A stretch of 30,463 nt of DNA, taken from NCBI GenBank assembly GCA_023395555.1, contig JAEWYQ010000027.1:1-30463 (forward strand). Reading direction: 5' to 3'. The first letter of the stretch is position 1. Each line of letters begins with the position of its first letter. The notes under the pieces are model-generated. The model worked only from the letters and a program-made list of their open reading frames with translations, was not told the origin of the DNA and did not search any database. The position numbers were made by a program, and so were the translations under genes. This DNA comes from Bacillota bacterium (GTDB taxonomy: Bacteria; Bacillota; Clostridia; Lachnospirales; Lachnospiraceae). This document shows positions 7,789-15,052 of the stretch, piece by piece.

Positions 7789-8735
7789 ATCCTCACCTCA
7801 ATCGACATTTTATGAACCGGCAAAAAATCATGAGTCACTGACTGCACGATCAACCATCTATTCAGCCCAATATCGCCTATCATCCCCCTTATGCTGCAGC
7901 CTGCCCGAATATTCGTATCACCCAGGCAGTCCATAGATAAGGTTTCATATTCCCGATTATAAAGTTTTAGAAGCATATCCGCTTTTGACTTCATCTTTGC
8001 CGTACTCATATTTTTATCCAGCACTTCAAAGTATTGCAGTACCCCATACTTAACAATGGAGCTGTCGCCTTCTGCAATATAGACCTTACTCCCTCCCGTG
8101 TTCTCATTATCACTCACCAGCTTAATGACATTGTATGTCGTATCGTCAATAGACTTCTCATAGCTGTAATCATAACAAAGACTTTCGTCGCCAAGAATTA
8201 GATTCAAACGGTAGTTTTCTAAATCCCGCACACATACCTTGCCATATTCATCCCGAAGCATGTACCACTTCCCCTTATTCTGCAAGGTCTCCAGAATATC
8301 TTCATATATGATATCAAGCCATGTCTTATCATCCTTCGATTCTGTTGCCAGTATGTATTGTGTATCTGCAATTTCACCAACGGTCAGTCCGAGACGCCGG
8401 CACATCTTTTTCGCATGACTGGAAATGGTTTCACCCTTGGATATGATTGTATCCTTGGCCTTGGCATACCGGAGCTGATCATAAGCCGTGACCGACACCT
8501 CTCCACTGGTATTCCAGCCAATCTTAAATACCACTCCATAAAACTTGAGATTGCCATAAACAAACCGGATAAAGCTGCCATTGGTAATTCCCGGACTGTT
8601 ATTTATACAGGTAAATTCAAGCTTGCTGCAACCGTCATTCAGCTTATCGGCAAAGGATATGCTGCTTACCAGCTCACCAATCTCATATATTCCAGATTCC
8701 GTCTCAATTGCCAGTTCTATTTTCAATAAGGTCAC
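7785..8735 (-). CDS. XkdQ-like tail hub protein
   Basis: A 316-residue XkdQ/YqbQ family protein. The family is related to the gpD/gp27 tail hub that sits under the tube and carries the spike. Visible landmarks are the N-terminal ELVSSISFADKLNDGCSK, repeated beta strands in the first 90 residues (FIRFVYGNLKFYGVVFKIGW), the phrase YDQLRYAKAKDTIISKGETI at about 85-104, and CSIRGMIGDIGLNRWLIVQS near the C-terminus. It lies between the LysM protein and the XkdR-like protein, the same order as PBSX. No separate lysozyme domain is visible. Confidence 0.88.
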   Translation of the reverse strand: MTLLKIELAIETESGIYEIGELVSSISFADKLNDGCSKLEFTCINNSPGITNGSFIRFVYGNLKFYGVVFKIGWNTSGEVSVTAYDQLRYAKAKDTIISKGETISSHAKKMCRRLGLTVGEIADTQYILATESKDDKTWLDIIYEDILETLQNKGKWYMLRDEYGKVCVRDLENYRLNLILGDESLCYDYSYEKSIDDTTYNVIKLVSDNENTGGSKVYIAEGDSSIVKYGVLQYFEVLDKNMSTAKMKSKADMLLKLYNREYETLSMDCLGDTNIRAGCSIRGMIGDIGLNRWLIVQSVTHDFLPVHKMSIEVRI

Positions 8736-8744
8736 ACCTCCATA

Positions 8745-9590
8745 TCACCACCAGTTTATCTTGTCAAGCAAAACAGCAATACCGGCAACTCCCTGCTCAT
8801 AACTCGTCCTTGTGGCAGTCGCCTTCTTAGGAACAATTTTAGTCTCCGGCTTTGTTACAGGAAGAGCTGCTGAATATTTAGCAAATTCACTTGCCTCTGG
8901 TATTTTAAACTTCCACCCCACATTGATTAATCCGGGATTTTTGATCTTCTCCTTATTGGCATTATAGATAATATTGCATTTGCTTCCATCCCCATACTGT
9001 GTTTTTGCAATGGACCAAAGGCTATCTCCCGCTTTTACTACATAATACCCGGTACTTTTAGGAGTAACCGCCTCGGTTATCACTTTTTTGCTTTTCTTTG
9101 CTTTCGAAGTATCTGATATAGCGGACCTGGTATAAATGATTTCATCAGCCGGTTTTTTGCTATAATCTTTGTATTCCAGAAGCTTAAATTTAACATATTT
9201 ATCTCCTTCTTCCCCAGCCTTTTCGATGATAGAAAGCTCCTCAATCAATACCATAGTGTTAATACTGTCGATCAAGCCAGACTCGTCCTCTAATCTGGCT
9301 GCAATAAACTGAACAGCCTCCAGCTTATTGCGCCACTTTTTGAATTCAGAGAGATAAAAATCAGCTTCTTTAAATTCCTTTGAGGTTGTAACATAATGAT
9401 AAGCTGTACAGGGAAGCTCTGTTTCAAAAGAGTATTCCGTCAGTTCCATATTTACCGGAACCGCGATCTGTCCCTGTCTCAGCACTTCGTATTTCTCCAC
9501 TGCCAGGGCAGAGGATATTTCAATTTCCTCCGGATTCACCGGGAGCATATAAATCATTTTATTACGCTTGAACCACACGGCATAACTCAT
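8745..9590 (-). CDS. XkdP-like protein with LysM domain
   Basis: A 281-residue baseplate or tail-tip protein. Residues 1-135 form the family N-terminal domain (start MSYAVWFKRNKMIYMLPVNP), and a LysM peptidoglycan-binding motif occupies about 182-231 (YYVVKAGDSLWSIAKTQYGD, then NPGLINVGWKFKIP). A lysine-rich linker (about 160-180) joins them. In PBSX-type tails this protein lies at the tube end and is thought to help the tip engage the cell wall. It overlaps the tape measure stop by 1 nt. Confidence 0.9.
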   Translation of the reverse strand: MSYAVWFKRNKMIYMLPVNPEEIEISSALAVEKYEVLRQGQIAVPVNMELTEYSFETELPCTAYHYVTTSKEFKEADFYLSEFKKWRNKLEAVQFIAARLEDESGLIDSINTMVLIEELSIIEKAGEEGDKYVKFKLLEYKDYSKKPADEIIYTRSAISDTSKAKKSKKVITEAVTPKSTGYYVVKAGDSLWSIAKTQYGDGSKCNIIYNANKEKIKNPGLINVGWKFKIPEASEFAKYSAALPVTKPETKIVPKKATATRTSYEQGVAGIAVLLDKINWW

Positions 9591-11401
9591 TAAAACACCC
9601 CCTCTGCTGCGACTGCAATCTCCTCGCGCATCATCTGCTCCAAGGTTCCTTTCAGTTTTGCCATATCAGCTGTTTCATGCACATCGCCAAAGGATATCTG
9701 TACATTTGGGGCGAGAGTTGCTGTACTAAATCTGTTGATATATTCACGCTCAGCTATGTCTCTGAGATACTTTAAGTCCTCGTTTGCCATATCCACTTTT
9801 ACCTTTCCCTCATTGCCAACTCCCTTTACAATAGTAGGATTATACGGAGTTCCAGGTAACAGGTTCTCAGTATTGTCAGGTTTCTTCTCATTTCCCGTCA
9901 TAAGGTCTATTGCCATACCAGCTCCCAACGCAGCCGCATCAGAATAATCCATATAATCGAGAGTTGAAGCGTATGTGATATATCCTGATTCATCCTTAAT
10001 CCTCTCTGTAGCTTCTGAAATCTTATTCCGGAAATTATCCAGTCCACTGGTGATATCAACCTCCACTCCCGGAATCCGGTTTATCATATCCTCTATCCCC
10101 CGGGCTATTGTACTTATGTATCCAAGCACCGCGTTGGCCATGTCAAGGATAAGTATCTTAATTGCTGCTACCGGATCTCTGAACACATTGCCAAAGAAAT
10201 TTATAAATGCTGCAATAAAGTTCCATAGCTCCACAAACTGATTATAGAAAAATGCAACAAGAACCCCCACAGCTGCGCCAATAAAACCAAAAATATCTGA
10301 CCATGATGCACCCAATTGCCTTGCTGCCGCTATGACAAGAGTTATTATTCCTATTACAAGAAGCAACGGCCAGGCAACCGATAGAACCCCCGCAGCGTTT
10401 GCCGCCCACAGTGGTATTGCAGATATAAGCTTACCGATCATTGACGCCAAATATATGACAGTAACCAGACCAAGAATTGGAGCAATGATACCCCATCCGT
10501 TAATTATCGTATCAACTAACCATCCGACTACATTGGCGGCTGTACCGATACCTCCTATCAGAGTATTTACAAAATCCATGAAACCCTCTGTTTGTATCAC
10601 TTCCTCTATCTTGTCAATCACGGGGGCAAAGGCTTGCAAAGCTCCATTCTTAATCTGGCCCCAGATATCCGCAAAAGTTGTAGGTATACCAGCAAACTTA
10701 TTATTAATGTCTTTACCGGCCATAAACAGAGCGTTTTTAATCACATCCGCCGCAATACCTCCGGCAGCGCCCATTTTCATCAATTCTTCCTTTGATAAGC
10801 CCGTATATTTAGCGATTGCATCATATATCATTGGAGCTTTTCCCATAATAGAAGTAAGCTCATCCCCCTTCACCCCTCCGGAAGCCATCGCCTGTGTTAA
10901 TTGCCCTATGGCTGCTTGCTGAGTAGATGTGTCGGCCCCACCCAATTTAAAGGATTTCTGCATTAACTCTGCAAAAACGATTGCTTCGTCGTTTGAACTA
11001 AACACATTATCCGGGGACATTTCCAGCTTAGATACTACGTTTGCCATATCTGAAAAGGAACTTTTTGTCCGACCTGCCGCCGCGAATACCTTATCCTGCA
11101 GTTCCGCCTGTGTCTGCGATCCATCGTTGATTAATTTAAGCCCAGCGTTGGCATTCATATATGCATCCGCTATTTTCATGTATTGTTTCGCTATACTCTT
11201 CCCTGCCTTGAGGATCTTCCCCAAGCCCGCACTGGCTGAAGACGCTTTGTCGCCCGTTTTACCAAGATTTATGTTCAGGCTACCGACTGCCATACTGGTC
11301 TGTGATATTTCATAGGTTGCAATATTTGTACTTTGTATCACTTGATTTATCGTTTCTGAATATCCATCATATAATCTAAGTGCTGCATCTAATGTGGCCA
11401 T
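9590..11401 (-). CDS. Tail tape measure protein
   Basis: A 603-residue tape measure protein, which sets tail length by spanning the tube lumen during assembly. Residues about 90-270 match the Tape_meas_nterm type (SFSDMANVVSKLEMSPDN, then QAMASGGVKGDELTSIMG and FAGIPTTFADIWGQIKNGAL). A long hydrophobic stretch follows at about 280-410, as is usual in these proteins. At roughly 1.5 angstroms per residue (a rule from other tails) it would give a tail near 90 nm, which is inference. The ATG overlaps by 1 nt the stop of the frameshifted chaperone extension, exactly the arrangement seen in phages with a gpG/gpGT-type pair. Confidence 0.93.
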   Translation of the reverse strand: MATLDAALRLYDGYSETINQVIQSTNIATYEISQTSMAVGSLNINLGKTGDKASSASAGLGKILKAGKSIAKQYMKIADAYMNANAGLKLINDGSQTQAELQDKVFAAAGRTKSSFSDMANVVSKLEMSPDNVFSSNDEAIVFAELMQKSFKLGGADTSTQQAAIGQLTQAMASGGVKGDELTSIMGKAPMIYDAIAKYTGLSKEELMKMGAAGGIAADVIKNALFMAGKDINNKFAGIPTTFADIWGQIKNGALQAFAPVIDKIEEVIQTEGFMDFVNTLIGGIGTAANVVGWLVDTIINGWGIIAPILGLVTVIYLASMIGKLISAIPLWAANAAGVLSVAWPLLLVIGIITLVIAAARQLGASWSDIFGFIGAAVGVLVAFFYNQFVELWNFIAAFINFFGNVFRDPVAAIKILILDMANAVLGYISTIARGIEDMINRIPGVEVDITSGLDNFRNKISEATERIKDESGYITYASTLDYMDYSDAAALGAGMAIDLMTGNEKKPDNTENLLPGTPYNPTIVKGVGNEGKVKVDMANEDLKYLRDIAEREYINRFSTATLAPNVQISFGDVHETADMAKLKGTLEQMMREEIAVAAEGVF

Positions 11402-11609
11402 TATCTTCTTCCTCCTTTCGGCTTAATCTTTGCTGCCTGCTTCTTTTCATCCTCCACTCGAAGCATGATGCTTGCATAAATAAAAGCCCTTTCCTTATCA
11501 TCAATCGGATCCATGATTGTACCGTTCCCTGTCAGTACCTTGGGCCGTATGTGCAGCTTCTGCAAGGCAAAGTGAGCCAGGTTTGACTCAGGATCACCTT
11601 GCAGTATTA
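11401..11609 (-). CDS. -1 frame extension of tail assembly chaperone
   Basis: This reading frame has no start of its own and is reached by a -1 ribosomal frameshift from the preceding chaperone gene. After the slip at A AAA AAC (11616-11610) the ribosome reads 69 more residues, beginning LILQGDPESNLAHFALQKLH and ending KIKPKGGRR, with its stop TAA overlapping the tape measure ATG by 1 nt. The fused product would be about 202 residues. By analogy with gpGT of lambda and the XkdN region of PBSX-like tails, the long form would bind the tape measure through this charged C-terminal part and recruit tube subunits through the shared N-terminal part. It is not in a simple ORF listing because it lacks a start codon. 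Confidence 0.85.
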
Positions 11610-11616
11610 GTTTTTT
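11560..11616 (-). promoter_or_regulatory. Programmed -1 frameshift signal
   Basis: The in-frame heptamer A AAA AAC (11616-11610) is the classic X XXY YYZ slippery site and is followed directly by the zero-frame stop TAA. Five nt downstream of the heptamer a perfect 8-bp inverted repeat begins: CTGCAAGG (11604-11597) pairs with CCTTGCAG (11567-11560), with GTGA/TCAC able to extend it after an internal bulge. Heptamer, spacer and stem match known bacterial frameshift signals. Confidence 0.85.
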
Positions 11617-12008
11617 GCTTCGTCAATATCCTCATTGATATCTTTATCGAGTCCGCTCAGCACCTGCACCGCTTGAGCAAGTTCTGCATATTCCCCTACA
11701 TAAAGCATTTTCTGGAGCAGAGATGACTCTCCGATCACTCCATACGCTTTTTGCAGCTCTGCGTTCGCCAAATCAGGGTATACTACGGCCGCAGCGGTTA
11801 AAGCAGAAATATACTCTGCACGGTCAAAGGTATCGGCGCCTTTCTTATCTTTTTTGCTATGCTTTTTAATCAGGAATTTATTTTCTTCCTGGGTAACCGG
11901 CCTGATGACAAAAGGTACCGGCTTACCGTCTTCAATAAAACGATTTGATATAATGACTTCCTGGTTTTCAACCTGTACCGGATGTAAAAATGCATTCAAT
12001 GTACTCAT
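11607..12008 (-). CDS. Tail assembly chaperone (XkdN-like)
   Basis: A 133-residue XkdN-family protein, the gpG-like chaperone that coats the tape measure and is released before the tail is mature. It starts MSTLNAFLHPVQVENQEVII, has the landmark KPVPFVIRPVTQEENKFLIK at about 29-48, and ends INEDIDEAKN. Its last codons GCA AAA AAC TAA contain the slippery site described separately, so it is made in two forms. AGGAGGAAAT precedes the ATG. The gene sits between the tube gene, from which it is separated by a terminator-like hairpin, and the tape measure gene. Confidence 0.9.
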   Translation of the reverse strand: MSTLNAFLHPVQVENQEVIISNRFIEDGKPVPFVIRPVTQEENKFLIKKHSKKDKKGADTFDRAEYISALTAAAVVYPDLANAELQKAYGVIGESSLLQKMLYVGEYAELAQAVQVLSGLDKDINEDIDEAKN

Positions 12009-12024
12009 AATTTCCTCCTTTAAA

Positions 12025-12047
12025 AAGGGAGCCGCAAAGGCTCCCTT
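12025..12047 (-). terminator. Intra-operon terminator after tube gene
   Basis: AAGGGAGCC (12025-12033) and GGCTCCCTT (12039-12047) form a 9-bp stem with a 5-nt loop. On the minus strand the stem is followed by a run of T, the form of an intrinsic terminator. It lies between the tube gene and the chaperone gene, so it would lower expression of everything downstream relative to sheath and tube. Confidence 0.7.
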
Positions 12048-12065
12048 ATATGAATGGTCTAAAGA

Positions 12066-12536
12066 TTATCTAAAATTTTCGGGTAATGCAAATGAACTCA
12101 AAGACTCAATACCGTCAAAGGTAAAATCCGTGTCAAATGTGAGCGGATCATCCGAACTGTCATCGAGGGCAGCTATCGGCACCGTATTCAGGATACAGTT
12201 ATATAATACTACCTCCTGAGCTCCCACTGTAGACTGTACATCTTCATTTTTCACCTTAAGAGTAATTCCTGTATACCCTTTTCCCCCCAGATATGCCAGA
12301 GCCTGATGAAGCAACTGGCTGTTAGCAAAGTACATGGTCAGACTGCCGCTTCCTTCCACACCGACAACCTTATGCTGTGTCATGCGGCTGCCCAGCATAC
12401 GCTTTGCTGTTACCGTGTATTCCAACTGCGCCTTAAGGCTGGACAGTTCAAACAGAGGCCGGACCGTTCCGTCAATGGTGATATATGCCGTGCCCTCAGC
12501 CGCGTTTAATGTATCCGATAATTTTGTAAATGCCAT
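12066..12536 (-). CDS. Tail tube protein (XkdM-like)
   Basis: A 156-residue XkdM/DUF2001 family protein, the subunit that polymerises into the inner tube. Landmarks are AEGTAYITIDGTVRPLFELS at about 13-32, KAQLEYTVTAKRMLGSRMTQ (36-55), GVEGSGSLTMYFANSQL and the C-terminal DPLTFDTDFTFDGIESL. Length is close to the family norm. It follows the sheath gene by 18 nt and is followed by a terminator-like hairpin, an arrangement consistent with the two main structural proteins being made in excess. Confidence 0.93.
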   Translation of the reverse strand: MAFTKLSDTLNAAEGTAYITIDGTVRPLFELSSLKAQLEYTVTAKRMLGSRMTQHKVVGVEGSGSLTMYFANSQLLHQALAYLGGKGYTGITLKVKNEDVQSTVGAQEVVLYNCILNTVPIAALDDSSDDPLTFDTDFTFDGIESLSSFALPENFR

Positions 12537-12554
12537 AATGTGTCATCCTCCTTC

Positions 12555-13607
12555 CTAAGATAAATTCACGGTAATGTAAATCTTTTCGACGCTGTCAACC
12601 GGCTGGATATAGCAGTTAATAACAACCGCGTCACTGCCGGTTCCGGCATTCACCATAACATCATCCGCAGTAAAATTCTGTATAGCCGACATCCCCTGCA
12701 GAGCATTAAAATACTCAATCAGGCTGCTTCTCAGCAAAGAGCGTCCGTCAGCATTATTATTTACCTTACCGACATAATTACTTTCAAATATCGTCGTAAT
12801 GTCATTGTTGATCCCGTCAATGATTCTTATTACACGGTTTTTCCGGAAGGCTTCATTCTTATCCACCGAAAAGGTTGTCAATGAATTAATATCATATACA
12901 ACTGTTACATTCTGGGCACTGTCAACCTTAAAGATAAACTCGCCGGAGGATATGGCTGTCTCCATCTCGGATTTGGTCATCCTGGGGACAACATCCACCG
13001 CTCCTGTGTAACTCTTGCCGGTATTGCTCTGGCTTATGCCTGCCCCTGCCGCAGCTCCTGCGACCCACGCTGATGTCTGCTCTGCTGTCAGCGTTGTCCC
13101 GTTCGCTAATTTCACTCCGCACGTCACATTAATACATGCTTCATTATCGCCTTCAAAATTTGAAGTAACATATTGCATCTTAACCCCTTCATCGCTGCGC
13201 ATCGCATTAATCCAGGTCATAATGAGCTCCTGCTCATCATAATGCTCCACCGTCCCATAAGGATAACAAAGTACGTTAAACTGTACTGTTTTAAGAGCTG
13301 CCAGCGCCCTTTCCACTGTTTCGCTGCTATGCGGCGCTGCTTGTCCAAGATTGTATAAAATAACTGTTTTTGCATTCTTCAATGCTTCTCCGGCCAGCAG
13401 TCTGTCTGCCGCTGTTATTCCGGAGGGATACTGACTTGTGTCCGTAGCTGTGACTACATACCTCTCGCCCTCTGTGCCCACACTCATCTCCTGCAAGAGG
13501 ACAACGATGCCCCGCTCGCCCGGTGTAATGGACAATGGTGCATTTGTCAGAAAATTAATGTATGCACCGGGAAGTATTTTGTTTTGACTGGTCCATGTTC
13601 CTGCCAT
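12555..13607 (-). CDS. Contractile tail sheath protein (XkdK-like)
   Basis: A 350-residue tail sheath protein that surrounds the tube and contracts to drive it through the target envelope. The N-terminus MAGTWTSQNKILPGAYINFL, the segment PLSITPGERGIVVLLQEM and the C-terminal series VNNNADGRSLLRSSLIEYFN, then PVDSVEKIYITVNL, are typical of the PBSX/clostridial sheath. PBSX XkdK is longer (about 466 residues), but a compact form of about 350 residues is common in clostridial tails. A sheath gene shows that the particle is of the contractile (R-type) kind. It is the second structural gene of the operon. Confidence 0.93.
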   Translation of the reverse strand: MAGTWTSQNKILPGAYINFLTNAPLSITPGERGIVVLLQEMSVGTEGERYVVTATDTSQYPSGITAADRLLAGEALKNAKTVILYNLGQAAPHSSETVERALAALKTVQFNVLCYPYGTVEHYDEQELIMTWINAMRSDEGVKMQYVTSNFEGDNEACINVTCGVKLANGTTLTAEQTSAWVAGAAAGAGISQSNTGKSYTGAVDVVPRMTKSEMETAISSGEFIFKVDSAQNVTVVYDINSLTTFSVDKNEAFRKNRVIRIIDGINNDITTIFESNYVGKVNNNADGRSLLRSSLIEYFNALQGMSAIQNFTADDVMVNAGTGSDAVVINCYIQPVDSVEKIYITVNLS

Positions 13608-13622
13608 GTTTCACCCTTCTTT

Positions 13623-14039
13623 CTATAAATTTGTGTTAGTTTCCTTCTTCCGCATCAAGATCTCGTCCGGAAGATCAATTTCAGAGTAACGAACTGTAAA
13701 TTTCAGATGCAGCACGCCATCTATTACCTGTGCACTCTTTCCGGTTGCCCGGAAAGTTCTGAGGAGATTGAAACTCTGAAGGAGGTTCTCTTGTACAGCC
13801 CGACAATCCCCTTTGATATCCTGGGGTTCCTTGTCGCTGTAATAGGCGACATCGAAGGCTACCGTGCTGTCATTACCGCAAATACGCTTCCTGTAATCCT
13901 GAGCAGCCAGGATGATTAAAAAGGAAGGGACAGCAACGTCCTGCGGAATATCATCGGTATATATCTTATACCCGGGATATAATTCTGCCAGCTTATCAGT
14001 AATGGCCTGTACAATATCACTTATCATACTCTTAATCAT
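13623..14039 (-). CDS. Tail terminator-like protein
   Basis: A protein of about 138 residues of the clostridial phage tail terminator family (DUF6838-like), which is thought to cap the head-proximal end of the tube and sheath. Landmarks are an N-terminal helix followed by AELYPGYKIYTDDIPQDVAVPSF (landmark near residues 20-42), RICGNDSTVAFDVAYYSD, and a C-terminal HLKFTVRYSEIDLP. The open frame extends to an ATG at 14063, but the ATG at 14039 is preferred because it overlaps the stop of a small upstream ORF (ATGATTAA), giving coupled translation. In a headless particle this protein would close the tail top. Confidence 0.8.
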   Translation of the reverse strand: MIKSMISDIVQAITDKLAELYPGYKIYTDDIPQDVAVPSFLIILAAQDYRKRICGNDSTVAFDVAYYSDKEPQDIKGDCRAVQENLLQSFNLLRTFRATGKSAQVIDGVLHLKFTVRYSEIDLPDEILMRKKETNTNL

Positions 14040-14136
14040 CCTTTCCATTTCCTTGATTAACACGCCTATCCGGCCGGTCTTTCAGCGGGTTAACCAGCCG
14101 CCGGTCTATCATACCCGGCAGTCTCCGGGAGGTCAT
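14032..14136 (-). CDS. 34-residue ORF, possible remnant
   Basis: A small ORF beginning MTSRRLPGMIDRRLVNPLKD and ending in GKDD. It is very rich in arginine and aspartate. Its stop codon overlaps the preferred start of the tail terminator gene (ATGATTAA), and a weak ribosome site (GGAAG) lies upstream. I recognise no family. It may be a short leader that couples translation, or the end of a lost head-tail joining gene. Coding status is uncertain. Confidence 0.3.
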   Translation of the reverse strand: MTSRRLPGMIDRRLVNPLKDRPDRRVNQGNGKDD

Positions 14137-14191
14137 CTGCTCTGCTTCCAACCTTCCTGTTTACACAATAACATATATGCTATGTGCCATT

Positions 14192-14605
14192 CTATGCCAT
14201 CCTGAAATTGCTTAAGGCCTTGCCGTGCAGTCTATGTGTCTGTCTCCAGCTGTAACCGATCTCCTCACATATCTGTTCCCAGGTCTTGAATTCTATGTAC
14301 CGCTTATGAAGAAGGCTGCCCTCAATCCCGTCTCCCATATCGGAAATCCGGTTTTCAATTTCAAGCTTTCTCTCCATACATTGCCCGCGTTCCCTGACTA
14401 CCTTTGTGAATATTACTTCCATCCGTACCATAGCATCGGACAAATCCGTCTGCCTGCCTCCCTTAGGCATATCGGACAGCCGCTGCGCCTTAGCCGACTG
14501 TTCTGTTTCCCGAAGAGAACATAACTGTTCCTCCAGGGACCGGAGCTTTCTGCACAAGCTCTTATAACTGCAAAGATATTCCTTCTTTTCTTCGTTCTCC
14601 ATCAT
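14192..14605 (-). CDS. ArpU/RinA-like late gene regulator
   Basis: A 137-residue protein of the phage late-regulator type (DUF1492/ArpU-RinA, sigma-region-4-like). The N-terminal 60 residues are predicted helical and may form a coiled coil (LCRKLRSLEEQLCSLRETEQ). The C-terminal part, SLLHKRYIEFKTWEQICEEIGYSWRQTHRLH (about 98-128, a landmark), has the helix-turn-helix typical of the fourth region of sigma factors. Such proteins, like Xpf of PBSX, switch on the late promoter. The gene opens the operon, directly upstream of the tail genes, and AGGAGGG lies 6 nt before its ATG. Its target promoter is probably in 14137-14191, where repeated GGCATAG/GGCACATAG and an AT-rich CATATATGTTAT stretch occur, but that is not proven. 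Confidence 0.83.
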   Translation of the reverse strand: MMENEEKKEYLCSYKSLCRKLRSLEEQLCSLRETEQSAKAQRLSDMPKGGRQTDLSDAMVRMEVIFTKVVRERGQCMERKLEIENRISDMGDGIEGSLLHKRYIEFKTWEQICEEIGYSWRQTHRLHGKALSNFRMA

Positions 14606-14633
14606 CCGTCACCCTCCTATTTCATTTTAACAA

Positions 14634-14681
14634 TTGACACCCATTTACAAATGTGATATGATCTTTTTAGAACATTTGTTC
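14634..14681 (+). promoter_or_regulatory. Consensus promoter with LexA-type SOS box
   Basis: TTGACA (14634-14639), a 17-bp spacer and TATGAT (14657-14662) form a near-perfect plus-strand promoter. Just downstream at 14670-14681 is GAACATTTGTTC, a perfect GAAC-N4-GTTC LexA box of the Firmicute type, placed across the expected transcription start. A 5-bp-arm palindrome CATTTACAAATG lies in the spacer (14642-14653). Transcription would run antisense to the Cro-like gene toward the repressor gene. Confidence 0.7.
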
Positions 14682-14689
14682 TATTTGTA

Positions 14690-14895
14690 TTATGATTTTC
14701 TGGCAAACAGAAATCCTATATCATACTCCGGAAAATATACATTTTTTATTAATAATGCTTCATCAATCGAAAACCCTGCTTCAATATCACCCTTTGCCTT
14801 ATCAGAGACTGTTCTAAGCTGACATTTTAACATTTCGCAATCTGGCTGTAAGTAATGTGCTTTCTATGCATGGCACTCATTAAATTTTCATACAT
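14690..14895 (-). pseudogene. Frameshifted Cro-like helix-turn-helix gene
   Basis: Two overlapping minus-strand frames together read as one Cro-like DNA-binding protein of about 67 residues. The first (14895-14827) starts with ATG after AAAGGAG, encodes MYENLMSAMHRKHITYSQIA and stops at TAA; the second (14833-14690) continues in the -1 frame with MLKCQLRTVSDKAKGDIEAG and ends PEYDIGFLFARKS. Joining them gives the common phage pattern of ITxxxIAKLL...RTVSDK...FSIDEALxIKNxYFPE. The break falls inside the DNA-binding region, at GCGAAATGTTAAAATG, and could be explained by loss of one base. A sequencing error, a true null mutation or a coupled restart (the second frame has its own ATG) are all possible. 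Its promoter is the minus-strand one at 14951-14979. Confidence 0.7.
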
Positions 14896-14923
14896 TTTAC
14901 ACGCTCCTTTTCGTTGAAAGTAT

Positions 14924-14939
14924 TTACGGTATTCCGTAA
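14924..14939. promoter_or_regulatory. Operator-like palindrome 1
   Basis: TTACGGTATTCCGTAA, an inverted repeat with 6-bp arms, lies just inside the start of the minus-strand transcript. It resembles the palindromes at 14987-15004 and 15031-15044 and is a likely repressor site. Confidence 0.55.
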
Positions 14940-14950
14940 CTCTTGATCTT

Positions 14951-14979
14951 AATATACTCGGTACTCCGGGAATTGTCAA
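14951..14979 (-). promoter_or_regulatory. Early promoter of tail cluster
   Basis: TTGACA (14979-14974), a 17-bp spacer and TATATT (14956-14951) on the minus strand point to the Cro-like gene, the late regulator and the tail operon. It is flanked by operator-like palindromes on both sides. Confidence 0.75.
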
Positions 14980-14986
14980 GCATTAA

Positions 14987-15004
14987 TTTGCGTAACTCCG
15001 CAAA
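14987..15004. promoter_or_regulatory. Operator-like palindrome 2
   Basis: TTTGCG-N6-CGCAAA, placed just upstream of the -35 element of the minus-strand promoter, between the two divergent promoters. Confidence 0.55.
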
Positions 15005-15030
15005 TTTGAATTGAATTAGTTTTTCTAATA

Positions 15031-15044
15031 TGCGTATTTACGCA
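15031..15044. promoter_or_regulatory. Operator-like palindrome 3
   Basis: TGCGTATTTACGCA, an inverted repeat with 6-bp arms just upstream of the -35 element of the repressor promoter. Read on the minus strand it shares TTTGCGTAA with palindrome 2. Confidence 0.55.
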
Positions 15045-15052
15045 AATTATTC

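Noticed and set aside
14634..14822. 62-residue plus-strand ORF over the LexA box
   Set aside because: Starts at the TTG of a -35 element, has no ribosome site and runs antisense to the Cro-like gene.
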